This document shows positions 1 through 7,564 of a stretch of 16,172 nt of DNA, piece by piece. Source of the stretch: Faecalibacterium sp. UBA1819 (lineage in GTDB: Bacteria; Bacillota; Clostridia; Oscillospirales; Ruminococcaceae); NCBI GenBank assembly GCA_002315015.1, contig DCEX01000036.1, positions 14,588 through 30,759 of the forward strand, read 5' to 3'. Made by a program: the position numbers and the translations under genes. A model generated the notes under the pieces. That model saw nothing but the letters and a program-made list of their open reading frames with translations. It was not told the DNA's origin and searched no databases. Within the stretch, counting starts at the first letter, position 1. Each line of letters begins with the position of its first letter.

Positions 1-1801
1 CCGCCGAAAGCAGGCCCGCGGCGGCTGCCCAAAAACGGCGAACCGGCATCACCGCCCGCCAGACGGCAGATTGCCGAATCTGCTCTGCCGATTGATGAAA
101 GGACGGTGTGTCGTCCACCGTCTGAACCGTCCGTACCTTTTCCAGAAAAGTTAAAACCTCTTGTGCCGTAAAATTTTCGCTTTGCTGCGCCACCTTTTCC
201 AGCATAATTTTTCGGTAAGGGAGCATTCTGTTGTGCCGCGCCGCCGCTTCATCCGGCTCGCCCGGAATTTTAAACAAGCTCAGTGTTTTTTCAATGGTGC
301 AAATTTTTGTGTGCATACTGTATCGCAGCCACAAATCCCAATCCTCGAAGGCATCCAGCGCGGGGGCAAAGCCGCCGTACTGAGAAAACAGCTCGGTGCG
401 AAACACCACCGCTTGAATGGGAACGGCATTTTCCAGGCAAAAATCCACCCTTGAAAGATTTCTCACCGCGTGATTTTCTTTGCTTAATACTTCATACGCC
501 GAGCCGTCCTCCGTCAGCAGCTTCACCTTCGCCAGAACTGCGCAGGAGCAAAACATCCCACACGCGGGATAGGCGGTAAAATAATGAGAAACCGTTTCCA
601 CATAATCGGCATACCAATAGTCATCATCATCCAAAAAGCACGCATACGGCGTTTTTACCGTTTTGAGTGCCAGATTTCCGATTTCACAGCGTCCCACATG
701 CGCTTTTGCCGATAAATAGTGAACCGACAGACGGGCGGCAAATTCCTGCACCACCATTTGTGCCATCGGTTCTTCTCCGTCCTCTGCTACAATGACGTCA
801 AAATTCATGCAGGTTTGCATCGTCAAATTTTCCAGCGCTTGACGAAGTACCTGCGGGCGGCGGTAAGTGCGCACGATTACTGTCAGCCGATGCTGTTCGT
901 CAAATGCGCCCTCTTGCGGTGTTTGCGTGCGAATCAGCTGAAAAGCCTCCGTGGATAAAAATTCCCGGCACAGCTTGGACGGACGCACAGTGGTTCGGTA
1001 AAATTTTCGGTCATGCGATATGCGTTTACGAATTTGCTTCTCCCATGTGTGAAGGCGTTCCGTTTGATTAGCGGCTTCTGCCGTTTGCCGACAGCGCCAA
1101 AGCCACTCTTTGCAGGCCTTTTTCGGCGTATACTTCAAACAAAGCAAATACCCGCTCATCAGAGTATCCAGCGTGTCCTGCCGCGAAGCAACCGGCGGCT
1201 CATTCTGTGTGTCACAGGCACGGTACACAACCGCTTTTGGAACATAATGCATCAACGCGCCTTGTAAACGAAGCCTGCGGCTGAAATCCAGCCATGCATC
1301 CTCCATGCGCATTGCTTCATCAAAGCCGCCAAGCTCGTGGAACAGATTGCGCTCTACACAGCAGCACAATCCTCCGATCTGTTCCATTTCATGGGTTTGG
1401 GGATGATAAAACCGCGTACTCTCCAACGGCAGTTCGCGGCACTCCATCGCCGTGTATCCTTTAGTTGCGATACTTTCCCGAAGATTATCTAAGGTTTTGG
1501 GGTCCAAACGCGCCCTTGCATCACAGAACACCAGAAAGCTCGCTCGTGCATTTTGAGCCAGCTTTTGATAGGCTTGTGCTGTTGTATCATCTGCCGGTAC
1601 GCTCAAAAGGTCAAACTGCACGGTCCCCTTGCACTCAGACAGAAATTCTTTGACAGAGTTGAAACTCTCGATACCATCGCAAACGGCAATTCGAACAAAA
1701 ACGCTCTGTTCTTCTAATTCCGACTTCGCAATTGCCTTGCAAAACGCTTCTATCTCCCTGTTCCAGTGGCTGGTATAACAGCACACGTCAAAACTTATCA
1801 T
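1..1801 (-). CDS. Tandem-domain family 2 glycosyltransferase, partial at window edge
   Basis: An uninterrupted minus-strand reading frame gives at least 600 residues and runs off the left edge, so the C-terminus is missing. It holds two GT-A (family 2) glycosyltransferase units. The second is clear (about residues 304-510): a start like VIVRTYRRP, an acidic DDDD cluster at 391-394 in the place of the nucleotide-sugar/metal DxD motif, and YGGF...EDWDLW at 475-490. The first (about 1-230) is more divergent, with DAR at 94-96 instead of a clean DxD, but keeps GGFDE (158-162) and an ED pair (167-168). Such proteins transfer sugars from nucleotide-sugars to cell-surface polysaccharides; no membrane segment is seen, so it is probably cytoplasmic or membrane-associated. 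The ATG at 1801 is preceded by AGGAAG with an 8-nt spacer. Donor and acceptor cannot be told. The fold is certain, the specificity unknown. Confidence 0.88.
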   Translation of the reverse strand, partial: MISFDVCCYTSHWNREIEAFCKAIAKSELEEQSVFVRIAVCDGIESFNSVKEFLSECKGTVQFDLLSVPADDTTAQAYQKLAQNARASFLVFCDARARLDPKTLDNLRESIATKGYTAMECRELPLESTRFYHPQTHEMEQIGGLCCCVERNLFHELGGFDEAMRMEDAWLDFSRRLRLQGALMHYVPKAVVYRACDTQNEPPVASRQDTLDTLMSGYLLCLKYTPKKACKEWLWRCRQTAEAANQTERLHTWEKQIRKRISHDRKFYRTTVRPSKLCREFLSTEAFQLIRTQTPQEGAFDEQHRLTVIVRTYRRPQVLRQALENLTMQTCMNFDVIVAEDGEEPMAQMVVQEFAARLSVHYLSAKAHVGRCEIGNLALKTVKTPYACFLDDDDYWYADYVETVSHYFTAYPACGMFCSCAVLAKVKLLTEDGSAYEVLSKENHAVRNLSRVDFCLENAVPIQAVVFRTELFSQYGGFAPALDAFEDWDLWLRYSMHTKICTIEKTLSLFKIPGEPDEAAARHNRMLPYRKIMLEKVAQQSENFTAQEVLTFLEKVRTVQTVDDTPSFHQSAEQIRQSAVWRAVMPVRRFWAAAAGLLSA

Positions 1802-1886
1802 ATACGGTTCTTCCTATATTGAAAATTCGTTTTTTGCAGTTCTGCACCAAACGTTTGTTTCCTTTTCTGATAAAAACCTTTCCAAA

Positions 1887-1941
1887 CGGGTAAGCACTCT
1901 CACTTCCTGCTATTTTTCAAAACAGCTGATACTCTTACCCG
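1887..1941 (-). other. Nested inverted repeats in the glycosyltransferase leader
   Basis: An 8-base inverted repeat (CGGGTAAG at 1887-1894 with CTTACCCG at 1934-1941) encloses a second one (GCTATTTT at 1909-1916 with AAAACAGC at 1919-1926; one G-U pair in the minus-strand RNA). The outer repeat begins at the predicted transcription start, so the mRNA 5' end could fold back on itself. There is no U-tract after it, so it is not an obvious terminator. A role in mRNA stability or regulation is inference only. Confidence 0.4.
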
Positions 1942-1947
1942 GCTCTC

Positions 1948-1976
1948 ATTATATCGCATCCCGGTTAAAATCTCAA
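1948..1976 (-). promoter_or_regulatory. Sigma-A promoter of the glycosyltransferase gene
   Basis: On the minus strand a -35 TTGAGA (1971-1976) and a perfect -10 TATAAT (1948-1953) are separated by 17 bases. Transcription would begin near 1941 and leave a leader of about 140 nt before the ATG at 1801. It lies downstream of the tsf terminator, so the glycosyltransferase is an independent transcription unit. Confidence 0.75.
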
Positions 1977-2059
1977 GTCGCTTACGTTTTGCTCCTTGTA
2001 AAAGTATGATGCAATTTTCTTTTCCGCAAACTCTTCGACCAAGGAAAGCCGCGGAGAAT

Positions 2060-2102
2060 AAAAAAAGAGAGAGAAACGCTCCTTATGAAACGCCTCTCTC
2101 TT
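2060..2102 (-). terminator. Intrinsic terminator of the rpsB-tsf operon
   Basis: A perfect 9-bp stem (2065-2073 with 2094-2102) encloses a 20-nt loop and is followed on the minus strand by a T-tract (complement of the A-run 2060-2066). It lies about 140 bases past the tsf stop. The rest of the stretch between the glycosyltransferase and tsf (1802-2243) shows only this terminator and the glycosyltransferase promoter and leader; I see no gene. Confidence 0.75.
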
Positions 2103-2243
2103 ATCTTTCTTGATATCCCCTTTTTCACCCAATGTCCTCAATGAATCTTCTGCCCTTTCCTCAGCGGCAAATCCATGCGCTTTGAGTGGAGATCATTCGG
2201 TGTCATTTTTGGACAATTGGGCGACAGAAATATGCACAGCAGA

Positions 2244-3164
2244 TTATTTTACCATGCTTGCAACTTCTGCTGCGAAGTCATCCTCTTTCTTCTCCAGGCC
2301 CTCGCCCTTCTCAAAGCGGACATACTTCACGATTTCGATATCGCCGCCCAGCTCTTTGCCGGTTTTCTCAACGTACTGAGCAACCGTCAAATCGCCGTCT
2401 TTCACGAACTGCTGATCAACCAGGCAGTTCTCTTTGTAGTATTTACCGATTTTGCCCTCGACCATTTTCTCTTTCACCTGGTCGGGCTTGCTTGCCAGCT
2501 TCGGATCGTTGCTGATCTGAGCGAGGAGAATCTCTTTCTCCTTCTCCAGCACTTCAGCGGGAACGGAAGCCTCGTTCAGGTATGTGGGGTTAACAGCCGC
2601 AATCTGCATAGCGATGTCCTTACCGAAAGCAACAAACTCGGGCTTGGAAGCCACAGCGTCGCTGGTGTTGAACTCAACCAGAACACCGTGTGTTCCGCCG
2701 CCGTGAATATAAGCAGCGCAAACGCCCTCAAAGCGCTCAAAACGACGAATCTTAATGTTCTCGCCGATAACCAGAATCTTCTCTTTCAGAGCAGCGTCAA
2801 CGTCGCCGTCGCCCATTTTGCACTTGAGCAGAGCGTCAACATCAGCCGGATTCTCGTTGATTACGATTTGTGCCAAATCCTGCACGAAAGTGCGGAACAG
2901 CTCATTCTTTGCAACGAAGTCAGTCTCAGCGTTTACTTCGATGACAACGCCAACCTTCTTCGCCATATCGGCCTCAGCAAATACCATACCCTCAGCAGCA
3001 ATACGGCCTGCCTTTTTCGCAGCAGCTGCCAAGCCCTTCTCACGCAGGTACTCAACCGCCTTCTCGAAATCGCCGTTGGACTCGGTCAAAGCCTTTTTGC
3101 AGTCCATCATGCCGCAGCCTGTTTGCTCACGCAGGTTTTTTACATCAGTAGCAGTAAAAGCCAT
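2244..3164 (-). CDS. tsf: Translation elongation factor Ts
   Basis: EF-Ts is the cytoplasmic guanine-nucleotide exchange factor that recharges EF-Tu by displacing GDP. The 306-residue product has the N-terminal UBA-like segment (residues 4-40, with [15 protein letters not shown]) and the family core motif TDFVAKN at 81-87, which contacts EF-Tu. Length is normal for Firmicutes. The ATG at 3164 follows AAGGAG with a spacer of about 10 nt. It is the second gene of the rpsB operon, 99 bases behind rpsB, with a terminator-like hairpin in the gap that may lower its expression relative to rpsB. In many Firmicutes pyrH and frr follow tsf; here transcription appears to end at the 2060-2102 terminator and a glycosyltransferase follows instead. 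Confidence 0.98.
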   Translation of the reverse strand: MAFTATDVKNLREQTGCGMMDCKKALTESNGDFEKAVEYLREKGLAAAAKKAGRIAAEGMVFAEADMAKKVGVVIEVNAETDFVAKNELFRTFVQDLAQIVINENPADVDALLKCKMGDGDVDAALKEKILVIGENIKIRRFERFEGVCAAYIHGGGTHGVLVEFNTSDAVASKPEFVAFGKDIAMQIAAVNPTYLNEASVPAEVLEKEKEILLAQISNDPKLASKPDQVKEKMVEGKIGKYYKENCLVDQQFVKDGDLTVAQYVEKTGKELGGDIEIVKYVRFEKGEGLEKKEDDFAAEVASMVK

Positions 3165-3204
3165 GGTTCTATTTCTCCTTTTTACAAATTACAAGTCAAA
3201 ACAT

Positions 3205-3250
3205 CAAAAATGGTATCCCCCGCCTGCGCAGAGGAAGCGAAGGATACCAT
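3205..3250 (-). terminator. Terminator-like hairpin between rpsB and tsf
   Basis: In the rpsB-tsf gap the minus-strand RNA can form a perfect 9-bp stem (ATGGTATCC at 3210-3218 on the plus strand with GGATACCAT at 3242-3250), capped by a 23-nt GC-rich segment and followed by a short U-run (complement of the A's at 3206-3210). It lies 14 bases after the rpsB stop and about 40 bases before the tsf start. It probably acts as a partial terminator or 3'-end stabiliser that makes rpsB mRNA more abundant than tsf mRNA (inference). Confidence 0.6.
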
Positions 3251-3263
3251 AACGCGCACAAAA

Positions 3264-3989
3264 TTATTCGGCAGCTTCTTCCTGAGCCGCTGCTTCCTCA
3301 AACTGCTCGCCCTGACGGCCTTCCAGCACAGCGTCAGCCATAGCGCCCGCAATCAGCTTAACAGCACGGATTGCGTCGTCGTTGCCGGGGATGACATAGT
3401 CGATCTCGTCCGGATCGCAGTTGGTGTCAACGATTGCCACGATGGGAATGTTCAGCTTGCGTGCCTCGGAAACAGCAATGCGCTCTTTGCGCGGGTCAAC
3501 GATGAACATTGCCTTCGGCAGCTGCTCCATCTCTTTCACGCCGCCCAGGAACTTCTCGAGCTTCTCCAGCTCCAGCTCCAGCTTTGCAACTTCCTTTTTG
3601 GGCAGCATCTCAAAGGTGCCGTCCTCACGCATTTTGTTGATTTGAGCCATACGGTCGATGCGGCGGCGAATGGTGCGGAAGTTGGTGAGCATACCGCCCA
3701 GCCAACGAGCGTTCACATAGTGCATACCGCAGCGCTGTGCTTCCTCACGCACAGAGTCCTGAGCCTGCTTCTTGGTACCGACAAACAAAACGCTGCCGCC
3801 CTCTGCTGCGATGTCACGCACAAAGTTGTAAGCCTCGTCCAGCTTTTTCACGGTCTTCTGCAAGTCAATGATATAGATACCATTGCGCTCGGTGAAGATG
3901 TACTTTGCCATTTTGGGGTTCCAGCGACGGGTCTGATGACCGAAGTGTACGCCGGCTTCGAGAAGCTGTTTCATAGATACGACTGCCAT
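3264..3989 (-). CDS. rpsB: 30S ribosomal protein S2
   Basis: S2 is the protein at the head-body junction of the small ribosomal subunit. The 241-residue product is recognisable from end to end: [20 protein letters not shown] near the N-terminus (residues 6-25), FVGTKKQAQ around 69-77, the [10 protein letters not shown] segment around 95-104, and FIVDPRKE with a following DTNCDPD segment. The C-terminus is a Glu/Ala-rich tail, usual in Firmicutes. The ATG at 3989 is preceded by a full AGGAGG with an 8-nt spacer. It heads an operon with tsf, driven by the promoter at 4095-4124 through a strongly folded leader, which suggests the autoregulation by free S2 known in other bacteria (inference for this organism). 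Confidence 0.98.
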   Translation of the reverse strand: MAVVSMKQLLEAGVHFGHQTRRWNPKMAKYIFTERNGIYIIDLQKTVKKLDEAYNFVRDIAAEGGSVLFVGTKKQAQDSVREEAQRCGMHYVNARWLGGMLTNFRTIRRRIDRMAQINKMREDGTFEMLPKKEVAKLELELEKLEKFLGGVKEMEQLPKAMFIVDPRKERIAVSEARKLNIPIVAIVDTNCDPDEIDYVIPGNDDAIRAVKLIAGAMADAVLEGRQGEQFEEAAAQEEAAE

Positions 3990-4020
3990 AGTAAAATCCT
4001 CCTAAAAATTGTTTTTCCTC

Positions 4021-4078
4021 CGCATTATTTCCATGACACCCCACCGCCAAGGCGGCACCGGAGCATCACAATAATACG
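4021..4078 (-). promoter_or_regulatory. Structured rpsB mRNA leader, candidate S2 autoregulatory element
   Basis: Between the predicted start (near 4088) and rpsB, the minus-strand RNA can fold into one long stem: CGTATTATT with AATAATGCG (4070-4078 with 4021-4029, 9 pairs including one G-U), a symmetrical 3x3 internal loop, ATG with CAT, CTCC with GGGG, and a GC-rich tip closed by a CUUG tetraloop. The stacked design and place immediately before rpsB fit a ribosomal-protein leader bound by S2. I did not match it to a named family, so the assignment rests on structure and position. Confidence 0.5.
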
Positions 4079-4094
4079 TGCGTATTGCCGTTGT

Positions 4095-4124
4095 ATTATA
4101 TCACATTGTGCAAGTAAAAATCAA
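4095..4124 (-). promoter_or_regulatory. Sigma-A promoter of rpsB-tsf
   Basis: On the minus strand, -35 TTGATT (4119-4124) and -10 TATAAT (4095-4100) are 18 bases apart, and TGA before the -10 gives an extended -10. Transcription would begin near 4088. A strong promoter is expected for a ribosomal protein operon. Confidence 0.75.
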
Positions 4125-4159
4125 GCATTTTCAAAAGTTTTTTCGTTTTATCGAAAAAC

Positions 4160-4213
4160 AAGACAAAAAACGGCACAGCGGCTTTGCCCCAAGGCTGCCC
4201 CGCTGTGCCGTTT
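4160..4213 (-). terminator. Strong intrinsic terminator of the LTA-synthase-like gene
   Basis: A perfect 14-bp stem (4168-4181 with 4200-4213) with an 18-nt loop is followed on the minus strand by a run of T's and further T-rich sequence. It begins about 45 bases after the stop of the phosphatase-fold gene and insulates it from the rpsB promoter. Confidence 0.88.
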
Positions 4214-4257
4214 GCGCCGCAAACAAATGGTTTTTTCAGAGAACACATCCCGCTGCG

Positions 4258-6174
4258 TTACGTCTCATTTTCCCACTGTGCCGTAAAGTTTTTGCCAAAC
4301 ATTTGGTCGTATTGCAGCAGCCAATGGTCGTTATACCACTGCTGCTGTTCCTCGGTCATCGTTTCAGAGAAAGAGCCGTTTGCTTCTACGGTCACCCCGC
4401 GTGTACGCGCGCGGTAAACGCTCATTTGCTGAAGCAGATAGTCAAAATAAATGGGTCTTTCAAGGCCGTACAGCTCCGCCATAACGGGAGAAACCTCATA
4501 AGCGGCAATCGTGCCGAGGTCGGTGTGCGTGTCGCTGTAATTGCTCCAAATCAGCAAATCCGTCTGATGCAGTGCGGGGCTGGAGGTATCTCCTTTTTCG
4601 ATGTATCCGGTCTTTTCGTAAATCTCATAGCCATCGCCAAACGGATTGAAATGGTCGCCCCAGAACACAATGATGGTCGGTTCTTCCACTTGGCTGAAAT
4701 AATCGGTCAGAGCCCCCAGCGCGGCGTCGGCTTCATATACGCCGGTGGCAAAGTCGCGCAGCGGCGAAAGCGTTTTTTCGGAAAGACCCGGATGCTCCAG
4801 CACATTCACCAGCTCATCCTGCGGATATTTGCTTTCGTCATACGTTGTGTGGTTTTGCATCGTCACGGCATGAATGAATACCGGGCCGTTCTCTTTACGG
4901 CTTTCGTACTGTTCAATAATCTGCTGGGTCATCTCCATATCGGAAACAAAACCGCGCCGTTTATCCGGGTCGGACATATCTTCAATCGAAATAAAATCAT
5001 CCAGCCCCAAACGCGGATAAGCCGTATTCCGGCTCCACATTCTTTCGTAATATCCGTGGATGGCCACCGTGCTGTATCCTTGCCCCTTTAAGAACTGCGC
5101 CAAGGACGGGGTTGCATCCGTCACATATTGCTGGTAGGGCTTGCTTCCGGCGGGCAGATGCTCCAGTGAAAAGCCCGTCAGCACTTCAAATTCCACATCG
5201 CATGTGCCTCCGCCAAAGCTAGGCGAATACACATACCCGCTTGCCCCCTGCTGTGCAAGCCGCTTTAAATTCGGGGTTAAATCACGGTCAAAAGCAATAC
5301 CCTCCAAGCGCGATACATCCCAGAAGGATTCATTCATCACATAAATAATATTGGGCGTTTGCACCGCGTCCTTTTCATGTTCCGCCGCATAAGAATCCGC
5401 ATACATCGGCTCGTCGGAAGGGGCTTTTTCCACCTGGTCTAAACGCTCATAAACCGCTTCTTGGCTGTAATTTTCAGGCGCTTCAAACTGCATCACGCGC
5501 AAGTTTGTTAAAAAGCCCGTCACAATGCTGTAATTGCGGTAGTAGCGGTCCTGCATCCACATGTCCTCGTAAATATGAAACGAAGCGCAAACCTCTTTGC
5601 TCATGTAAATGCCAAAGAAAATGCCAAGCGACATCACCGCGCCAACAATGGCCAAAATAAGACGCACAATCAGCCCGCGGCGCTTCATGCCGCGGTAAGA
5701 GGAAGGCATCATGATGCTCAGACCCAAGCAAAGCAGGAAAATAAGCGCCACCACAATCATGTGCGGCTGAACCGACAGCTTCACGTTATCGGCAACACCC
5801 ATAAAATCGCCCAGCTGCTGAAAGTCCCAGGGCAAAAGCGGCTCACCGCGCATTTCCAGCTTAAAGTAGGTCACCGTACCCGCGCCATAAGCGATGATTC
5901 CCAAAGTAAGCACCGCCGGCCAGTGACGCCCGAAAATTTGGCTGATCACTGTGTACACACCCAGAACAAACAGCCAAGCTAAAATAAACGCCTCAGGATG
6001 CGGCAGCAGTCTTTCATTCCAAAACTCATCGCTGAACAAGGTTCCGCGATGCAGCCACTCCATGCCCCAAAACAAAATAGACGGGAACAACAGCCCTGCC
6101 GCCAGATTGAAAAGCCAAGCATAACGGCTTGTTTTTTCGGTGATGCGCTCCTGCACCGCCGTTAGTCCTTTCAT
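4258..6174 (-). CDS. LTA synthase-like membrane sulfatase-fold protein
   Basis: A 638-residue member of the LtaS/phosphoglycerol-transferase family, in which an N-terminal membrane domain anchors an extracytoplasmic sulfatase-fold domain that moves glycerol-phosphate (or a similar group) to lipoteichoic acid or other envelope glycolipids. About five hydrophobic segments lie between residues 19 and 191. The catalytic domain starts near 275 and shows NESFWD (metal ligand E282), FGGGT with the expected threonine nucleophile T324, AIHGYY (H373), MQNHTTYD (H442) and FWGDH (D507, H508). All expected catalytic residues are present, so it should be active. The frame extends upstream to 6291, but the ATG at 6174 has AAAGGA with a 9-nt spacer, while the 6291 ATG lies within about 25 nt of the predicted transcription start. 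Exact substrate unknown. It is a monocistronic unit with its own promoter and terminator. Confidence 0.9.
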   Translation of the reverse strand: MKGLTAVQERITEKTSRYAWLFNLAAGLLFPSILFWGMEWLHRGTLFSDEFWNERLLPHPEAFILAWLFVLGVYTVISQIFGRHWPAVLTLGIIAYGAGTVTYFKLEMRGEPLLPWDFQQLGDFMGVADNVKLSVQPHMIVVALIFLLCLGLSIMMPSSYRGMKRRGLIVRLILAIVGAVMSLGIFFGIYMSKEVCASFHIYEDMWMQDRYYRNYSIVTGFLTNLRVMQFEAPENYSQEAVYERLDQVEKAPSDEPMYADSYAAEHEKDAVQTPNIIYVMNESFWDVSRLEGIAFDRDLTPNLKRLAQQGASGYVYSPSFGGGTCDVEFEVLTGFSLEHLPAGSKPYQQYVTDATPSLAQFLKGQGYSTVAIHGYYERMWSRNTAYPRLGLDDFISIEDMSDPDKRRGFVSDMEMTQQIIEQYESRKENGPVFIHAVTMQNHTTYDESKYPQDELVNVLEHPGLSEKTLSPLRDFATGVYEADAALGALTDYFSQVEEPTIIVFWGDHFNPFGDGYEIYEKTGYIEKGDTSSPALHQTDLLIWSNYSDTHTDLGTIAAYEVSPVMAELYGLERPIYFDYLLQQMSVYRARTRGVTVEANGSFSETMTEEQQQWYNDHWLLQYDQMFGKNFTAQWENET

Positions 6175-6320
6175 TTGTTCCATTCCTTTCTCGATCATTC
6201 CAATGTGCAGCACCTCGTTCAAAGCAATTTTATCACACGGTGCTGTATCAATTACAAATCGTCCAGAATGCGCCATACCAAAGCCATGCACTTTCTGACC
6301 TTGATGAAACGCCGGTTCTC

Positions 6321-6351
6321 ATTATAACGAAACAAACCCTATGCTTGTCAA
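6321..6351 (-). promoter_or_regulatory. Promoter of the LTA-synthase-like gene
   Basis: Minus-strand -35 TTGACA (6346-6351) and -10 TATAAT (6321-6326), both perfect, but with a long 19-base spacer; reading the -10 two bases earlier (GTTATA) gives 17. Transcription would begin near 6314, leaving a leader of about 140 nt before the start at 6174. Confidence 0.7.
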
Positions 6352-6430
6352 GCACTTTTTCCTTTTTTTGCAGCTTTTTCAGACAAATTTCAACATTGTC
6401 ATTTTTAAGGTAATTTATGGAAATAATCAC

Positions 6431-6682
6431 TTATTTCTTCTCCTGCTGGATGCAATCCGCATGAACCAGCACCGCATCTTTGCCGATGGTTTGAATGGCT
6501 GACCAAGGTATTTTGATGTCGGGATGGCGCCCTAAAAGCCCAAACAGCTTCCACTTTCCGTAAATCACCAAATGGGTAATTTGGGCGGTCGATTCGTCAA
6601 ATGCAATATCGTCCACACTGCCCATGTCTTTGCCCGTCTTTAAATCAATCACTTCTTTTTGACAAAGCTCATATAAAATCAT
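6431..6682 (-). CDS. YlmC/YmxH family PRC-barrel protein
   Basis: An 83-residue protein with a single PRC-barrel fold: MILYELCQKEVIDLKTGKDM at the start, then a GSVDDIAFD strand-turn segment, and IKIPWSAIQTIGKDAVLV near the C-terminus. This is the YlmC/YmxH type common in endospore-forming Firmicutes, whose genes are often linked to sporulation or cell division; the biochemical role is not established. Length is typical. The ATG at 6682 is preceded by a G-rich Shine-Dalgarno (AGGGGGGAG) with a 4-nt spacer. It is divergent from the HAD hydrolase. I see no clear terminator between its stop and the next promoter 80 bases on, so read-through into the LTA-synthase-like gene is possible. Confidence 0.85.
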   Translation of the reverse strand: MILYELCQKEVIDLKTGKDMGSVDDIAFDESTAQITHLVIYGKWKLFGLLGRHPDIKIPWSAIQTIGKDAVLVHADCIQQEKK

Positions 6683-6719
6683 ACTTCTCCCCCCTGCTCT
6701 TTTTGCCTGTCATTTCGGC

Positions 6720-6747
6720 GGTATGCTCCATAAATATTCATCGTCAA
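6720..6747 (-). promoter_or_regulatory. Possible promoter of the PRC-barrel gene
   Basis: On the minus strand TTGACG (6742-6747) is followed after 16 bases by CATACC (6720-6725). The -35 is good but the -10 is weak, so this is tentative. The spacing does not fit a sigma-E or sigma-G type promoter that I could support. Confidence 0.3.
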
Positions 6748-6751
6748 GGGC

Positions 6752-6780
6752 TTTCTATACATCTAAAAATAGTGTATAAT
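6752..6780 (+). promoter_or_regulatory. Probable promoter of the HAD hydrolase gene
   Basis: A perfect -10 TATAAT (6775-6780) has a weak -35 TTTCTA (6752-6757) 17 bases upstream. Transcription would begin near 6787, about 40 nt before the TTG start. It is back-to-back with the tentative PRC-barrel promoter. Confidence 0.5.
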
Positions 6781-6828
6781 AAATGCGGCGCCTGTGCGTC
6801 TTGAACAAAAAAGGCAGGTGATTGCGTT

Positions 6829-7473
6829 TTGTACCGCAATATTATTTTTGATTTAGGCGGCGTTGTGGTAGATTTCCACCCGCGCAGTTTTTTGGTAGAC
6901 CGCTTTATGAACGAGCGTGTCGAAAAGCAAATTTATGACATCACATTCGGCAGCCAGGAATGGCTGGCGCTGGATGCGGGCCTGTTGACCCGTCAGCAAG
7001 CCAATGCCATTATGCGCCAAAAAGCCGCAGCCATTGGCCGCAGCTTTGAGGTGGATGTGGTGCTGCACGACTGGTATGACATGCTGAAAACAAAAGAAGA
7101 TACCGTGCAGCTGCTGAACCGTTTAAAAAAACACGGCTATCGGCTGTTTTATCTGTCCAATATTTCTTTTGATGTGCTGGAGTTTTTGCGTGACCGCAAG
7201 TTTTGGGCTTATTTTGAAGGCGGCATTGCCTCTTGCCAAATTCAAGTGACAAAACCTGACCTGCGGATTTATCAGGTTTTGCTGCGGCAGTACGGCTTGC
7301 GGCCCGAGGAATGCATTTTTCTGGACGACAACCGCAACAACGCCGTGGCCGCCACACAGTGCGGCATTACCGGCTTGCACTTTCGCGGCATGAAGCCCGC
7401 TGTCCAGCAAATGTTAAAACTGGGGATTGCGCTGGACAAGCGCACACCTCCCATTGCACCGCCGAGACAATAA
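6829..7473 (+). CDS. HAD-superfamily (subfamily IA) hydrolase
   Basis: A 214-residue HAD-fold phosphatase. Motif I is FDLGGVVVDF with nucleophile D8; the usual second Asp is Gly (G10), as in the YihX-like DLGN/DLGG group. A helical cap follows (about 15-90). Motif II is FYLSNIS (S110), motif III is the lysine of VTKPD (K142), and motif IV is CIFLDDNRNN (D166, D167). Most relatives dephosphorylate small sugar phosphates or similar metabolites in the cytoplasm; the substrate cannot be read here. The start is TTG at 6829, chosen because AGGTGA lies 7 nt upstream and no ATG precedes the DLGG motif. A short Pro-rich tail ends the protein. It ends 22 bases before a long hairpin shared with the opposing YedE gene. 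Confidence 0.88.
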   Translation: MYRNIIFDLGGVVVDFHPRSFLVDRFMNERVEKQIYDITFGSQEWLALDAGLLTRQQANAIMRQKAAAIGRSFEVDVVLHDWYDMLKTKEDTVQLLNRLKKHGYRLFYLSNISFDVLEFLRDRKFWAYFEGGIASCQIQVTKPDLRIYQVLLRQYGLRPEECIFLDDNRNNAVAATQCGITGLHFRGMKPAVQQMLKLGIALDKRTPPIAPPRQ

Positions 7474-7495
7474 GCCATCATGACAAAACCACACA

Positions 7496-7535
7496 AAAGG
7501 GTCAGGGAAAAACCAAGGTTTTTCCCTGACCCTTT
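7496..7535. terminator. Bidirectional terminator between HAD hydrolase and YedE genes
   Basis: A perfect 19-base inverted repeat (7496-7514 with 7517-7535), forming 18 pairs around a CAAG or CTTG tetraloop, lies between two convergent genes. The minus-strand copy ends in TTTTGTG and the plus-strand copy in TTTCTG, so the T-tracts are short, but the stem is very stable. It serves both genes. Confidence 0.82.
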
Positions 7536-7564
7536 CTGCATGATGCCCACAAAGAGCACACCGC

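Noticed and set aside
161..1653. Several plus-strand frames of 60-100 codons opposite the glycosyltransferase
   Set aside because: The minus strand holds one uninterrupted 600-codon frame with clear glycosyltransferase motifs; the plus frames lack ribosome sites and recognisable content.
2175..4286. A 703-codon open frame on the plus strand opposite tsf and rpsB
   Set aside because: It is antisense to two unmistakable, highly conserved translation genes, has no ribosome site or recognisable domain, and reflects the biased codon use of ribosomal genes on the other strand.
4078..5091. A 337-codon plus-strand frame opposite the LTA-synthase-like gene
   Set aside because: Shadow of the real gene: catalytic sulfatase-fold motifs are all on the minus strand, and the plus frame shows no family resemblance.
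6175..6291. N-terminal extension of the LTA-synthase-like protein to an ATG at 6291
   Set aside because: No Shine-Dalgarno precedes 6291, it starts only about 25 nt from the predicted transcript start, and the extra residues are unlike the family's N-terminus; ATG 6174 has a proper ribosome site.
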